From: an uncultured Actinomycetes bacterium
GTDB taxonomy: Bacteria; Actinomycetota; Actinomycetes; UBA12327
Direction of reading: 5' to 3'
Assembly (NCBI GenBank): GCA_903920865.1
Contig: CAIXNN010000030.1
Span: 1-37,932, forward strand
DNA length: 37,932 bases
Numbering within the stretch: position 1 is the first letter of the stretch; each line of letters begins with the position of its first letter. The notes under the pieces are model-generated. The model saw nothing but the letters and a program-made list of their open reading frames with translations, searched no databases and had not been told where the DNA came from. This document shows positions 1-8,484 of this stretch, one piece after another. The position numbers were made by a program, and so were the translations under genes.

Positions 1-2
1 CC

Positions 3-1310
3 GATACTGGCCTGTTTGCCTTCCGGCAAGTAAGCGATGCCTTGGGTAATACGCCCTGGTACTTGCGCTTGTTGCGGGATGAAGGTGCTGCAGCTGAACG
101 GATGGCGAAGGTCTTGGGTTCGAGTGCATACGCCGCGGACTTGCTGTTGCGCGCGCCAGAGGCCACGGTGATGTTTGGGGATGAAGATGAACTTCACATC
201 GCCGATCCAGTCACACTTTTGAATGAAGCCCTGCAGATTGTTCAACGGCAATCCGACTCAGCTGAGGCCATTGTGGCTATTCGTGCGCTGCGTCGTCGCG
301 AGCTACTGCGCACCTGTATTGCCGATGTACTTGGGTTGCTGAGCATTGATCAGGTTCTGCAGGCCCTCAGCAGTGTGGCCAGCGTTGTTGTGCAGGCGGG
401 ACTGTTAGCAGCCGAGCGCGAAATTCAAGCCCGCAGTGGTCAAGCACTACCTACTCGCTTTGCTGTCATTGCGATGGGTCGCTTTGGTGGTGCGGAATTG
501 GGTTATGGCTCAGATGCCGATGTGCTTTTCGTCCACGACCCGCTGCCGGGCGCTGATGAAGAAAGAGCTGCCCAGGTGGCTCTCGACGTGGCCAATGAAC
601 TCAGCCGATTGTTAGCTCTGCCTGCGCCAGATCCACCGCTCCTGATTGATGCCGACCTTCGACCGGAGGGCAAGCAGGGGCCGTTGGTGCGATCGCTGGC
701 TTCCTATGCGGCCTACTACCAGCGGTGGTCGCTGGTCTGGGAGAGCCAAGCACTGTTGCGCGCCACTGCGATTGCAGGAAATGAGTCGCTGGGCCAGGAC
801 TTTATTGATCTCATCGATTCTGTGCGCTACCCCGAAGGTGGTTTGGACGCAGCCGATGAGTTAGAGATTCGTCGACTTAAAGCGCGGATGGAAACTGAGC
901 GCCTGCCACGCGGAACTGATCCCAAGATGCACCTCAAGTTGGGCCCAGGTGGTTTGAGTGATGTTGAGTGGTGTGCGCAGCTACTTCAACTTAAGTACGG
1001 CCATCACATTCTTGAACTACACACCACAAGCACTGTTCAAGCCCTTGAGGTTGCCCGCGAGAAGGGCCTGATTTCTGCTGATGATGCTCGAGTTTTGACT
1101 ACTTCATGGCGGTTAGCCAGTCAGTTGCGCAATGCCATCATGGTGTCCAAGGGAAAGGCCGCGGACGCGCTTCCCACGCAAGCCACTGAGCGTGCTCGGC
1201 TAGCGCACTTGATCAATCACGGCGAGTCAACTGGCGGCGACCTGGTAGAGAGTTATCTTCGGATTACCAGGCGCGCGCGGGCAGTGGTCGAAAGGGTGTT
1301 TTACGGATGA
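3..1310 (+). CDS. glnE: Bifunctional glutamine synthetase adenylyltransferase/deadenylase, C-terminal part
   Basis: This is the 3' part of GlnE, the enzyme that adenylylates and deadenylylates glutamine synthetase in response to nitrogen status. The frame is open to the left edge, so the N-terminal (deadenylylating) half lies outside the window; a TTG at 42 is internal, not the start. The visible part holds the second nucleotidyltransferase domain: GRFGGAELGYGSDAD at about 477-521 is the G-G...G-S-D-x-D metal-binding signature. A helical C-terminal region follows and ends in RAVVERVFYG. The stop overlaps the start of the MFS gene by ATGA, so the two are probably cotranscribed. Its substrate, the adenylylatable GlnA, is encoded 3 kb away at 4224-5648 on the other strand. 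Confidence 0.95.
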   Translation, partial: DTGLFAFRQVSDALGNTPWYLRLLRDEGAAAERMAKVLGSSAYAADLLLRAPEATVMFGDEDELHIADPVTLLNEALQIVQRQSDSAEAIVAIRALRRRELLRTCIADVLGLLSIDQVLQALSSVASVVVQAGLLAAEREIQARSGQALPTRFAVIAMGRFGGAELGYGSDADVLFVHDPLPGADEERAAQVALDVANELSRLLALPAPDPPLLIDADLRPEGKQGPLVRSLASYAAYYQRWSLVWESQALLRATAIAGNESLGQDFIDLIDSVRYPEGGLDAADELEIRRLKARMETERLPRGTDPKMHLKLGPGGLSDVEWCAQLLQLKYGHHILELHTTSTVQALEVAREKGLISADDARVLTTSWRLASQLRNAIMVSKGKAADALPTQATERARLAHLINHGESTGGDLVESYLRITRRARAVVERVFYG

Positions 1311-2707
1311 GTCGACAAGGCGAAGTGGTGCGCTACCGCGACCTTTTTGCCTCTCGTGAGTTCACCGCTTTAGTTTTTGCCCAGGTGGTGAGCGGGCTCG
1401 GGGATCAAGTCGCGCGGGTTGCGCTGGCGCTGTTAGTCCTTGATCGCTCTGGTAGTGCGTCGTTGTCGGCTGCTGCCTTTGCCCTTTCCTATGTTCCCTT
1501 GGTATTTGGTGGAACCATCCTTGGCCCGTTGGCCGATCGCTTCGCCCGCCACAAAGTGTTGCTGAGCTCAGATGCCCTTCGGGTGATCACTGTTGGCCTA
1601 CTGGCAGTTTTTGCTACTGATTCATCACCCTTGATTGTCTTGTTTGCACTCCTGTTCGCTGCAGAAATTTTCACACCGGTCTTTGATGCAGCATGGGCTG
1701 CCACCCTTCCCGATGTATTCCCGCAAGTTCGGCAATACCTTGCAGGTTCAGGCCTGTTGCGCACTCTTCACCTTTTGCAGCAAGTCGCAGGCCTTGCTAT
1801 TGGTGGTTTAGCGGTGGCCTTAATCAGCGTTCAAGGGGCGTTGATCGCCGATGCCGCATCGTTTGCGGTCTCCTTTGTCATTCTCTTTTTGTTCTTGAAG
1901 CGGCGGGAGAATCCGCGTAGCGGTCGAAGTGCCCAGTCGTTATTCGCCGATTTCTCAGCAGGAGCGCGCGATCTCTTTGCTGACCCGGCCCGCCGAATTT
2001 TGGTATTTGTCGGCTGGGGTTCGGTGCTGATCATGATCACCCCGATGGCGGTGGCTTTACCCTATGCGCAACAAGTGGCAGGCAAGGCTGCACTCGGTAG
2101 TTTGTTGATGGCGGCCACAGTAGGTGGGGCAGCGGTTGGCTCCGTTTTTATTGCACGACGCGACCCCCGCTGGCAAGTCGAAGCTATCGTGCCGCTGTCA
2201 GTGATTGCATGCTTACCCTTGCTCGCTGTCTGCGTTGCGCCACCGCTGCCGATCGCATTAATTTTGTGGGCACTATCTGGAGCGGCCACCGGATTTCTGG
2301 TTCCACTGATTGGCACCTTGGCCTTACTTACCGCACCGCATATGCGCGGACGTGTCTTGGCACTTGCCGGCGCCGGTTATAACGCTCTGGTGGCCATGAC
2401 TTATCTGATGGCTGGTGTGCTGGCAGATGTTTCTAAACCATCAGTGGCCATTACCGTCGCAGGTGCAGCTGGTCTAGGTCTGATTGGCGTTGTGCAGATC
2501 TTTTGGCCCACTAGCGCCATGCGGGCGGCCCTAGACCAGGCGTATGCAACCAATGGTTACGAACAAGACCCGAGCGCCAGCGATACCCAAGAGCGAGCCA
2601 GTGCAGGAGAGAGGGAATTAGTTCCAGAAAAGGCCGTGCCGGCGCCGACAAGCGCCCCACCTCAGACATTCCCCAGCGGCGATTTCTGGGACGCTTTCCG
2701 CCCTTAG
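1307..2707 (+). CDS. MFS transporter (EntS/MFS_3-like)
   Basis: A 466-residue multi-pass inner-membrane protein of the major facilitator superfamily. The N-terminal half shows the typical loop 2-3 signature (GPLADRFARHKVLL, after GLGDQVARVALALLVL), and about ten to twelve hydrophobic segments run to about residue 400. The last 60 residues are a hydrophilic Pro/Ser/Glu-rich cytoplasmic tail ending in GDFWDAFRP. The family exports drugs, siderophores or other small molecules; the substrate cannot be told from sequence. It starts inside the glnE stop (ATGA), which implies translational coupling, but a functional link to nitrogen control is only a guess. It converges on the dehydrogenase gene at 2738 with 30 bases between the stops. 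Confidence 0.85.
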   Translation: MSRQGEVVRYRDLFASREFTALVFAQVVSGLGDQVARVALALLVLDRSGSASLSAAAFALSYVPLVFGGTILGPLADRFARHKVLLSSDALRVITVGLLAVFATDSSPLIVLFALLFAAEIFTPVFDAAWAATLPDVFPQVRQYLAGSGLLRTLHLLQQVAGLAIGGLAVALISVQGALIADAASFAVSFVILFLFLKRRENPRSGRSAQSLFADFSAGARDLFADPARRILVFVGWGSVLIMITPMAVALPYAQQVAGKAALGSLLMAATVGGAAVGSVFIARRDPRWQVEAIVPLSVIACLPLLAVCVAPPLPIALILWALSGAATGFLVPLIGTLALLTAPHMRGRVLALAGAGYNALVAMTYLMAGVLADVSKPSVAITVAGAAGLGLIGVVQIFWPTSAMRAALDQAYATNGYEQDPSASDTQERASAGERELVPEKAVPAPTSAPPQTFPSGDFWDAFRP

Positions 2708-2737
2708 AGCATTGAGTGGAATCGAGCAGGCGTGGTC

Positions 2738-4111
2738 TTAGCCCACCCAGATAGCTTTGATGGAACAAAACTCTTTGATGCCGTGGGCTGAAAGTTCGCG
2801 ACCATAACCAGATCGCTTTGCGCCACCAAAGGGAAGTTCGTTGTAGGACGTGGTCATCCCGTTGATCGTGACCGTGCCGGCATCCAGGTCACGGATGAAG
2901 CGCTCTTGCTCGGCCTCGTCATTGGTCCAGGCATTAGATCCCAATCCAAAGGCAGTGCCGTTACCCAGTTCGATGGCTTCATCAAGCGAGTGGACCTTGT
3001 ACAACCCAGCAACCGGGCCAAAGACTTCGTCGGCGTACATGTCCATGTGTGGCTGAAGGTCACTGACCACCGTGGGTTCGTAGAACCAGCCCGGAGAATC
3101 TACGGACTTGCCACCACACAGGATCGTTGCGCCCTTGTCGCGTGCGTCATTGACCAGGAGTTCAACATCGGTGCGACCACTTTGGGTAGCTAAAGGCCCA
3201 ACATCAGTGGCCTCATCCATGGGATCACCAATTTTCAGTGCGGCCATTCCCGCAACAAAGGCCGCCGCGAACTGGTCATAGACATCGGCGTGAACGATAA
3301 AGCGCTTAGCGGCAATGCAGGACTGTCCGTTGTTTTGGCACCGCGCAGTCACCGCGACTGCAGCGGCCTTGTCAACATCAGCCGAAGGCATCACGATGTA
3401 AGGGTCTGAACCACCCAGTTCAAGAACTGTTTTTTTGATCTCATCACCACAGATAGCAGCAACGGATTGTCCAGCTGGCTCGGAGCCAGTCAGGGTGGCG
3501 GCTCGAACTCGTGGGTCACGCAAAATCGGCTCAACATCGCGTGCACCGATCAGCAACGTGGTGAAGGCCCCTTGCGGAAAACCAGCGCGAGTAAAAAGGT
3601 CCTCAAGGTAGAGCGCACACTGAGGAACGTTCGAAGCGTGCTTGAGCATTCCGACGTTACCGGCCATCAGCGCAGGGGCGGCAAAGCGCACAACCTGCCA
3701 GAGCGGAAAGTTCCACGGCATGATCGCCAACACAATCCCTAACGGGGCAGAGCGGGTGTAAGCCTGCTTGGCACCGACCAAGCTGGCATCGACTGCTTCA
3801 TCAGCGAGCAGGGTCTGCGCATTTTCGGCGTAGTAGCGCATACCCTTGGCGCACTTAGCCGCCTCGCCGCGGGCGGACTTGAGGGTCTTGCCCATTTCCA
3901 AGGTCATGATGCGGGCGATGGATTCGTTCTCGGCATCAAGCAGGTCGGCGGCCTTGTTCATCAATTCAGCGCGATGGGCAAATGAGGTGGTGCGCCAAGT
4001 CTGGAAGGTGGCGTGAGCCGTAGCAACGGCTGCCTCAACCTGATCAGGGGTGTGAGCAGCGAAGGTTTGGATGGTTTCACCGGTTGCTGGATTTTGCGTC
4101 GCGATAGCCAT
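2738..4111 (-). CDS. gabD: NAD(P)-dependent succinate-semialdehyde dehydrogenase
   Basis: An aldehyde dehydrogenase superfamily enzyme of 457 residues, the usual length of the actinobacterial GabD1 group. It oxidises succinate semialdehyde to succinate, linking GABA or 2-oxoglutarate catabolism to the TCA cycle. Visible landmarks are MPWNFP with Asn134, the general base Glu231 in LELGGSDP, the catalytic Cys265 in NNGQSCIAAKRF, and the C-terminal PFGGAKRSGYGRE. The start MAIATQNPATGETI matches the family N-terminus. There is no Shine-Dalgarno sequence; a TACGAT hexamer six bases before the ATG suggests a leaderless message. The aldehyde specificity is assigned by family resemblance, so another small aldehyde remains possible. 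Confidence 0.88.
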   Translation of the reverse strand: MAIATQNPATGETIQTFAAHTPDQVEAAVATAHATFQTWRTTSFAHRAELMNKAADLLDAENESIARIMTLEMGKTLKSARGEAAKCAKGMRYYAENAQTLLADEAVDASLVGAKQAYTRSAPLGIVLAIMPWNFPLWQVVRFAAPALMAGNVGMLKHASNVPQCALYLEDLFTRAGFPQGAFTTLLIGARDVEPILRDPRVRAATLTGSEPAGQSVAAICGDEIKKTVLELGGSDPYIVMPSADVDKAAAVAVTARCQNNGQSCIAAKRFIVHADVYDQFAAAFVAGMAALKIGDPMDEATDVGPLATQSGRTDVELLVNDARDKGATILCGGKSVDSPGWFYEPTVVSDLQPHMDMYADEVFGPVAGLYKVHSLDEAIELGNGTAFGLGSNAWTNDEAEQERFIRDLDAGTVTINGMTTSYNELPFGGAKRSGYGRELSAHGIKEFCSIKAIWVG

Positions 4112-4123
4112 GAACTGATCGTA
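4112..4123 (-). promoter_or_regulatory. Putative -10 element, leaderless start of gabD
   Basis: On the minus strand TACGAT (4123-4118) is followed by six bases and then the ATG at 4111. This TANNNT-N6-start arrangement recurs before several genes in the window. No convincing -35 is seen. Confidence 0.45.
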
Positions 4124-4165
4124 CTCAGAACCGGCAGTTTTGGGCCCAGTCTCAGACAGGAACGA

Positions 4166-4199
4166 CTAAGGACCCCTCCCAGGTGGGAGGAGTCCTTAG
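4166..4199 (-). terminator. Strong hairpin terminator after glnA
   Basis: CTAAGGAC..CTCCC and its complement GGGAG..GTCCTTAG form a near-perfect 34-base hairpin with a very short loop, about 25 bases beyond the glnA stop. There is no long U-tract on the minus strand, as is common in actinobacteria. It separates glnA from the gabD promoter. Confidence 0.8.
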
Positions 4200-4223
4200 G
4201 GTCAAACCAGAGTGGGCTGTGAC

Positions 4224-5648
4224 TTAGATGTCGTAGTACAGCTCAAACTCGTGTGGGTGCGGACGCAAGCGGATCGGGTCGATCTCGTTGGTGCGCTTGT
4301 AGTCGATCCACGTTTCAATCAAGTCAGGCGTAAAGACGTTGCCTGCGGTCAAGAAGTCGTGGTCCTTTTCCAAGGCCTCCAATGCTTCACCCAAGGACGA
4401 AGGCACAGTGGCGATGTTGGCGTGCTCCTCTGGCGGCAATTCGTAGAGGTCCTTGTCAACCGGCGCTGGTGGCTCGATCTTGTTCTTGATTCCGTCCAGG
4501 CCAGCCATGAGCATGGCCGAGAAGGCCAGGTATGGGTTGGCCGATGGGTCAGGAACGCGGAACTCAATGCGCTTGGCCTTGGGGTTGTTACCCGTAACCG
4601 GGATACGAACCGAAGCCGACCGGTTGCGCTGGGAGTAGACCAAGTTGACCGGAGCTTCAAAGCCTGGCACCAAACGGTGGTAAGAGTTAACCGTTGGGTT
4701 GGTGAAGGCAACCAAAGCCGCTGCGTGGTGGAGGAGTCCACCGATGTACCAGCGAGCGATGTCGGACAAACCGGCGTAACCGAGCTCGTCGTAGAACAGC
4801 GGCTTGCCGTCCTTCCACAATGACTGGTGGGCGTGCATACCCGAACCGTTGTCACCAAACAAAGGCTTGGGCATGAAGGTGACAGACTTGTTGTTCCGCC
4901 AGCCGACGTTCTTGATGATGTACTTGAACAACATCAAGTCATCGCCTGCCTTGCGCAAGGTGTCGAACTTGTAGTTGATCTCGGCCTGTCCAGCGGTACC
5001 GACTTCGTGGTGAGCGCGCTCAACCTGGAAGCCAGCATCCAGAAGGGCGGTGCTCATCTCGTCGCGCAGGTCCGAGTAGTGGTCGACGGGCGAAACGGGG
5101 AAGTAGCCACCCTTGTAGCGGGTCTTGTAGCCCAAGTTGCCGCCTTCTTCTTCGCGACCGGTGTTCCATGCGCCTTCGATGGAGTCGATGAAGTAGTAGC
5201 CAGCGTTCTGCTTGGTTTCGAAGCGAACATCATCAAAGACGTAGAACTCAGCTTCTGGTCCGAAGTACACCGTGTCGGCAATGCCGGTGCTCTTGAGGTA
5301 CTCCTCAGCCTTGGCGGCCACGTTGCGTGGGTCGCGGCTGTAGAGCTCGTTGGTGAACGGGTCCACAATGGAGAAGTTCATGTTCAACGTCTTGGCCGTA
5401 CGGAACGGGTCAATCACGGCAGTGTCGAAGTCGGGAACCAACTTCATGTCTGATTCGTGAATGGCCTGGAAGCCGCGAATGGATGATCCATCGAACATCA
5501 TGCCGTTGTTCAGGGTGTCTGCATCGATGGTGGCTGCGGGCACGTTGAAGTGCTGCATCACACCGGGCAGGTCGCAGAAGCGAACGTCGATGTACTCGAC
5601 GTTTTCCTTCTTCACATACGCAAGCAGTTCGTCAGCGTTCTTAAACAT
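4224..5648 (-). CDS. glnA: Glutamine synthetase type I (GSI-beta)
   Basis: A 474-residue GS-I that makes glutamine from glutamate, ammonia and ATP as a cytosolic dodecamer. Seen are the N-terminal beta-grasp motif [11 protein letters not shown] (51-61), the metal-binding GPEAEFYVF (130-138), the ATP/metal segment [12 protein letters not shown] (267-278), and [11 protein letters not shown] near 366-376. The adenylylation loop [10 protein letters not shown] carries Tyr402, the expected target of the GlnE encoded at the window start, so this is the regulated beta subtype. The start is supported by GGAGG about six bases upstream of the ATG. A GlnR-like operator candidate lies at 5765-5802 and a strong terminator follows the gene. 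Confidence 0.98.
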   Translation of the reverse strand: MFKNADELLAYVKKENVEYIDVRFCDLPGVMQHFNVPAATIDADTLNNGMMFDGSSIRGFQAIHESDMKLVPDFDTAVIDPFRTAKTLNMNFSIVDPFTNELYSRDPRNVAAKAEEYLKSTGIADTVYFGPEAEFYVFDDVRFETKQNAGYYFIDSIEGAWNTGREEEGGNLGYKTRYKGGYFPVSPVDHYSDLRDEMSTALLDAGFQVERAHHEVGTAGQAEINYKFDTLRKAGDDLMLFKYIIKNVGWRNNKSVTFMPKPLFGDNGSGMHAHQSLWKDGKPLFYDELGYAGLSDIARWYIGGLLHHAAALVAFTNPTVNSYHRLVPGFEAPVNLVYSQRNRSASVRIPVTGNNPKAKRIEFRVPDPSANPYLAFSAMLMAGLDGIKNKIEPPAPVDKDLYELPPEEHANIATVPSSLGEALEALEKDHDFLTAGNVFTPDLIETWIDYKRTNEIDPIRLRPHPHEFELYYDI

Positions 5649-5764
5649 CTATCCTCCAACGGGGGGCTAGCTCTAGGGCTAACCAACTGGGTCGTTATTG
5701 CGAAAAACCTGCTCGGCGCTGAGTGGGTTCTCCTGAAGAACTGCCTTAACCCTAGGTTGTCCGG

Positions 5765-5802
5765 ATTTCTCTGCCGTGTACGGGTTGTTGCGTGCATGTA
5801 AC
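5765..5802 (-). promoter_or_regulatory. Candidate GlnR-type nitrogen operator upstream of glnA
   Basis: Read on the minus strand, GTTAC-N6-GCAAC-N6-TACAC-N6-GAAAT follows the 11-base periodicity of the actinobacterial GlnR box (gTnAC-N6-GaAAc-N6-gTnAC-N6-GaAAc, from memory). The first, second and fourth half-sites match well and the third is poor. It lies in the 171-base gap between glnA and the divergent RDD gene, where it could act on both. Confidence 0.35.
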
Positions 5803-5813
5803 GCTTGAACGCC

Positions 5814-5825
5814 TAGTCTGTGGGT
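5814..5825 (+). promoter_or_regulatory. Putative -10 element, leaderless start of the RDD gene
   Basis: TAGTCT (5814-5819) is followed by six bases and a GTG at 5826. No Shine-Dalgarno sequence precedes either candidate GTG (5820 or 5826), which favours a leaderless start at 5826. Confidence 0.4.
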
Positions 5826-6317
5826 GTGGAGCGCAAAGACTTGGGATCGTGGCTCAATGGACCCATCCTTGGGATTGGTGAGACAGGTGAGGTTCAAGAG
5901 CCAGGTGTTCGGCTGGGATTGCCGGCATCCGGACCTGGCTCGGTAGCTGGCATTGGCCGGCGCATTGTTGCCCTGTTCATTGACTGGATCATTGCCGTGA
6001 CTTTGGTGAGCCTGGTCAGCAAGGGATCCCTTGGATTCGGCGTTGCCCCTGCCCAATCGAGCCGCTCTGGCTGGGTATGTCTGGTGGTGTTCTTCTTCTT
6101 TGTGACGGCCTTTACCGGGTTCACCGGTGCCAGCGTTGGCCAGCGCTTCATGAAAATTGTGGTGGCCCGTCTTGATGGCGCGCCCATTGGCTTGCTTCGC
6201 GCTGTGGTGCGCACCTTCTTGCTATGCCTAGTTATTCCGGCAGTTTTCTACGACCGTGATCGGCGGGGTTTTCATGATAAAGCCGTTGGCGCGCTCACAC
6301 TTCAACGGAAATCTTGA
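5826..6317 (+). CDS. RDD family membrane protein
   Basis: A protein of about 163 residues with an RDD domain. After a hydrophilic N-terminus comes GIGRRIVALFIDWIIAV (the R-D-containing first helix), then a second hydrophobic helix VFFFFVTAFTGFTG, GQRFMKIVVARLDG, and a third segment VRTFLLCLVIPAVFYD with DRRGFHDKAVG at the end. The family has three membrane helices and no settled biochemical role. An RDD gene next to glnA and the DUF4191/lipA block is the usual actinobacterial arrangement. Two GTG starts are possible (5820 and 5826); 5826 is preferred because of the -10-like hexamer. It is divergent from glnA and converges on the TadG-like gene with a five-base gap. Confidence 0.8.
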   Translation: MERKDLGSWLNGPILGIGETGEVQEPGVRLGLPASGPGSVAGIGRRIVALFIDWIIAVTLVSLVSKGSLGFGVAPAQSSRSGWVCLVVFFFFVTAFTGFTGASVGQRFMKIVVARLDGAPIGLLRAVVRTFLLCLVIPAVFYDRDRRGFHDKAVGALTLQRKS

Positions 6318-6322
6318 AGCGA

Positions 6323-6898
6323 CTAGTAAACGATTTCGATTGAGTTATCGCCAAAGTTCTTTGAGTTTGTTGGCGCAAGGCAATCTTGACCGTTGGTGTA
6401 GTTATGAAAAATCGCAGTAGCTGATCTCTGCGTTGTCAGTTGATTGAAGCCAATAATTTTAGCGAAGTAGGTGTTGATGGTCTGACCAAAGGTGACCTTG
6501 ATCGCTGTACAAGGAGTGGTATTTGACGAGTAATTTCCTCGCTCACCGTAGTAATCCTTGTAATCCTTGTAGTCATTGTTGTTTTGCCCAGAGGCGGTAA
6601 CGTCGCTCACGATGGCGCTGGAAGCATTCGTCCACTCATTTTGGGTTAAAGACTGGACCGCTTTGCCCTTTGCGGTAGCTAGGGCTTGGGCATCGCTCAC
6701 GCGAGAGAGCGATTTGTTGTAGTCAAGGCTGACTACGCCGGCTTGTGCTGCGGCTTCAACGTCACCGGAGAGTTTGTTACTGACTAAGGAAGCGTTGGCA
6801 AGGTCGATGGCAAAAGCTGCCGATGCCAGCAAAATCGGGAGGGTGAGCGCGACCCACACTGCCACGACGCCGGCGTCATCCCGGTGCCTACCCATCAT
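6323..6898 (-). CDS. TadG-like Flp pilus/secreted protein
   Basis: A 191-residue protein starting MMGRHRDDAGVVAVWVAL, followed by one hydrophobic helix (about residues 10-32) and DLANASLVSNKLSGDVEAAAQAG. This is the N-terminal signature of TadG-like pilus-assembly proteins, in which the helix is followed by a conserved D-x-(A/S)-x-x and an A-A-x-A-(A/G) segment. The rest is a secreted-looking Asn/Tyr/Ser/Thr-rich domain with one Cys pair candidate (TTPC...QDC) and a DYK-DYK-DYY repeat. Its ATG overlaps the stop of the upstream TadE-like gene (ATGA), so the pair is translated together. No tad ATPase, prepilin peptidase or major Flp pilin is in the window. Its assignment to Tad pili is by family; the partners must lie elsewhere if it is functional. 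Confidence 0.65.
   Translation of the reverse strand: MMGRHRDDAGVVAVWVALTLPILLASAAFAIDLANASLVSNKLSGDVEAAAQAGVVSLDYNKSLSRVSDAQALATAKGKAVQSLTQNEWTNASSAIVSDVTASGQNNNDYKDYKDYYGERGNYSSNTTPCTAIKVTFGQTINTYFAKIIGFNQLTTQRSATAIFHNYTNGQDCLAPTNSKNFGDNSIEIVY
6551..6577 (-). repeat. 9-base tandem repeat in the TadG-like gene
   Basis: GTAATCCTT occurs twice in perfect tandem (6551-6559 and 6560-6568), followed by a degenerate third copy. On the coding strand it makes DYK-DYK plus a related D-x-x unit. It looks like recent slippage. Confidence 0.8.
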
Positions 6899-7659
6899 CG
6901 TCCGCCGAACCCTGAATAGTGGTGGTGGTGGCGGTCGTGTTCACCGCTTGAACGTGGCGTACTACACGAAGCGCTGGGATTAAAGGTTTGACTTGGGTAA
7001 ACAGTGACGACTTGCTGTGCTTGCAGTTCAAGGTTTGGTCCAACCCCAAGCAGCCCGGAAGTTCCCGACAGCCAGTTGTGCATTGAGTCGATATACACGC
7101 CCACCCCATCCCCACACTCAGCCTGAAGGTCTGATCCATTCCACGATCCCGAGTACTTGTGGAAATTGGAAACTGTCGCAGTGCCGTCGGCGTTGCCACC
7201 ATCGAAATCGTATTCCAGACAGGTGGATGCTGGACAAGGATCCGAACTGTTTGAGCCATCCGGTTGGCCAGATGCATCGGCGGAATAGATGTAGATGTAG
7301 TCGCCAGCGCTGAGGGTGGATGCGTTGCGGGCTAAGTCAGTCAATGCGGCATTGATGATTGATAAGCCCGATCCTGAACTGCTGCTGCAGCCGTTTTGGT
7401 AATAGGAGTATGAGCTGCAGTTGGAACTCGGACTTGGCTTTGCCGCAGCCGCATGCGCAGCAGAGGCAGTCATGGAATTAAGCGCGCTGGAGTGGCGAAA
7501 CGCAAAACTCATTTCAATCACGCCAAAGATCAAGGCAATCAAAAGCGGGGCAATCAGGGCAAATTCAACGGCGGCAGCACCGGAGTCGCCGTTAGCGCGA
7601 GCCAGCCGGTACCGCATCAGCCAAGAGGGTTTTGAGTCAGCATCAGATCGCCTACGCAT
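6895..7659 (-). CDS. TadE-like pseudopilin
   Basis: A 254-residue protein with a basic N-terminus and the motif G-AAAVEF-ALIAPLLIALIFG. Gly27 followed by Glu at +5 and Phe at +6 matches the prepilin-peptidase cleavage and pilin-helix rule of TadE/TadF pseudopilins. The mature part is Ser/Asp/Cys-rich (NCSSYSYYQNGCSSSSGSG; CPASTCLEYD) and ends in a His-rich tail (EHDRHHHHYSGFGG). The start at 7659 is chosen over 7680 because AAGGAGG lies four bases upstream of this ATG; the longer reading frame would cover the ribosome binding site. The next gene starts inside its stop. A TTGGAC-18-TAATCT promoter precedes it, so the pair forms its own transcription unit within an otherwise housekeeping region. 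Confidence 0.72.
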   Translation of the reverse strand: MRRRSDADSKPSWLMRYRLARANGDSGAAAVEFALIAPLLIALIFGVIEMSFAFRHSSALNSMTASAAHAAAAKPSPSSNCSSYSYYQNGCSSSSGSGLSIINAALTDLARNASTLSAGDYIYIYSADASGQPDGSNSSDPCPASTCLEYDFDGGNADGTATVSNFHKYSGSWNGSDLQAECGDGVGVYIDSMHNWLSGTSGLLGVGPNLELQAQQVVTVYPSQTFNPSASCSTPRSSGEHDRHHHHYSGFGGR

Positions 7660-7704
7660 AGGTCCTCCTTGACTGTCCATGGCACGTTAGTGTCGCAGAT
7701 CCCT

Positions 7705-7734
7705 AGATTATCCACACCTGCCGTGGGTGTCCAA
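7705..7734 (-). promoter_or_regulatory. Putative sigma-70 promoter of the tadE-tadG pair
   Basis: On the minus strand TTGGAC (7734-7729) and TAATCT (7710-7705) are 18 bases apart, upstream of the AAGGAGG-ATG at 7659. It lies in the 94-base gap after the DUF4191 stop. A weak hairpin (ACACC/GGTGT) overlaps the spacer. Confidence 0.5.
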
Positions 7735-7753
7735 GGGGCTAACTTTCACCCAG

Positions 7754-8461
7754 TTAGCGCTGTTTGCCCCGTGGCACGCGCCCGCCCTTGGGCATTGGGC
7801 CCTTGGGGATGGGCATGGATTCCATCATCCCGCCCAGGGCTGCCAGTCGGCGCCTAACCTCTGTAACCTCGGCCGGCTTAAGTTTGCGGGGCAGTTTTTG
7901 CAGGGCTCGTTGAACCTTGGCCAGCCCGATAGTGCCTGGCCCATCGCCGACGATGATTTCCGTGATGGGCACATCAGCTGCGAGTTTGTTCAAGCGCTTG
8001 GTCTCAGTGGCAAGTAAGGCACGCACTCGGTTCGTGTCGCCCTCAGCGATCAGCACAATGCCCGGGCGTCCAACGGCGCGCGAGACAAGGTCTTGTTGGC
8101 GATTGATTTGCACCGCTGGGGTAATGGTCCAACCCTTAGTTCCTTCAGCCACAGCTGCCGCAGCCCCTGGTTGTCCTTCGACTTGAGCGTACGCGGCACG
8201 TTCAACGCGGCGACCAAAAATCACCAGCGCAACCAAGATGCCGACCGGAATTCCAATGATCGCGTAAGCAATGTGCGTGTTACTTGGCAAGAAGAATCCG
8301 ATACCAACAACTACACCCCACCCGAGCATGAAGAATGCAAAGGTGATCAGTCCAACGAACTTGTCAACCTTTGCGGTCATGGAATAGGCCTGGCCAATCT
8401 GGCGAAGGCGCGTAAACCGGGGTTCTTTAGGGGCGGTTTCGGTGGTGGAATTTTTTGCCAT
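7754..8461 (-). CDS. DUF4191 family membrane protein
   Basis: A 235-residue actinobacterial protein of the DUF4191 family (Rv2219-like), of unknown function. Order: a short hydrophilic N-terminus, RLRQIGQAYSMTAKVDKF, two adjacent membrane helices (about 36-58 and 64-83, GLITFAFFMLGWGVVVGIGFF and YAIIGIPVGILVALVIFG), then a cytoplasmic domain with GRRVERAAYAQVEGQPGAAA, WTITPAVQINRQQDLVSRAVG and a basic Pro/Gly-rich tail. It lies downstream of lipA and plsC-like, as in other actinobacteria, but has its own TAGGGT-N6-ATG start, so it may also be transcribed separately as a leaderless message. Confidence 0.85.
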   Translation of the reverse strand: MAKNSTTETAPKEPRFTRLRQIGQAYSMTAKVDKFVGLITFAFFMLGWGVVVGIGFFLPSNTHIAYAIIGIPVGILVALVIFGRRVERAAYAQVEGQPGAAAAVAEGTKGWTITPAVQINRQQDLVSRAVGRPGIVLIAEGDTNRVRALLATETKRLNKLAADVPITEIIVGDGPGTIGLAKVQRALQKLPRKLKPAEVTEVRRRLAALGGMMESMPIPKGPMPKGGRVPRGKQR

Positions 8462-8473
8462 GAGTAGACCCTA
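8462..8473 (-). promoter_or_regulatory. Putative -10 element, leaderless start of the DUF4191 gene
   Basis: On the minus strand TAGGGT (8473-8468) plus six bases leads straight to the ATG at 8461. It sits in the short gap after the acyltransferase stop at 8485. No ribosome binding site is visible. Confidence 0.45.
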
Positions 8474-8484
8474 TGAGTCCGGCG

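Noticed and set aside
4212-5453. Long plus-strand open frames (203 and 208 codons) opposite glnA
   Set aside because: They mirror the glnA codons, have Val/Arg-biased composition and no family motifs.
6551-6960. DYK-DYK-DYY and a DRHHHH tail look like FLAG and His tags
   Set aside because: They lie in two natural-looking genes with repeat-derived and low-complexity surroundings, and no vector sequence is present; coincidence is more likely than engineering.
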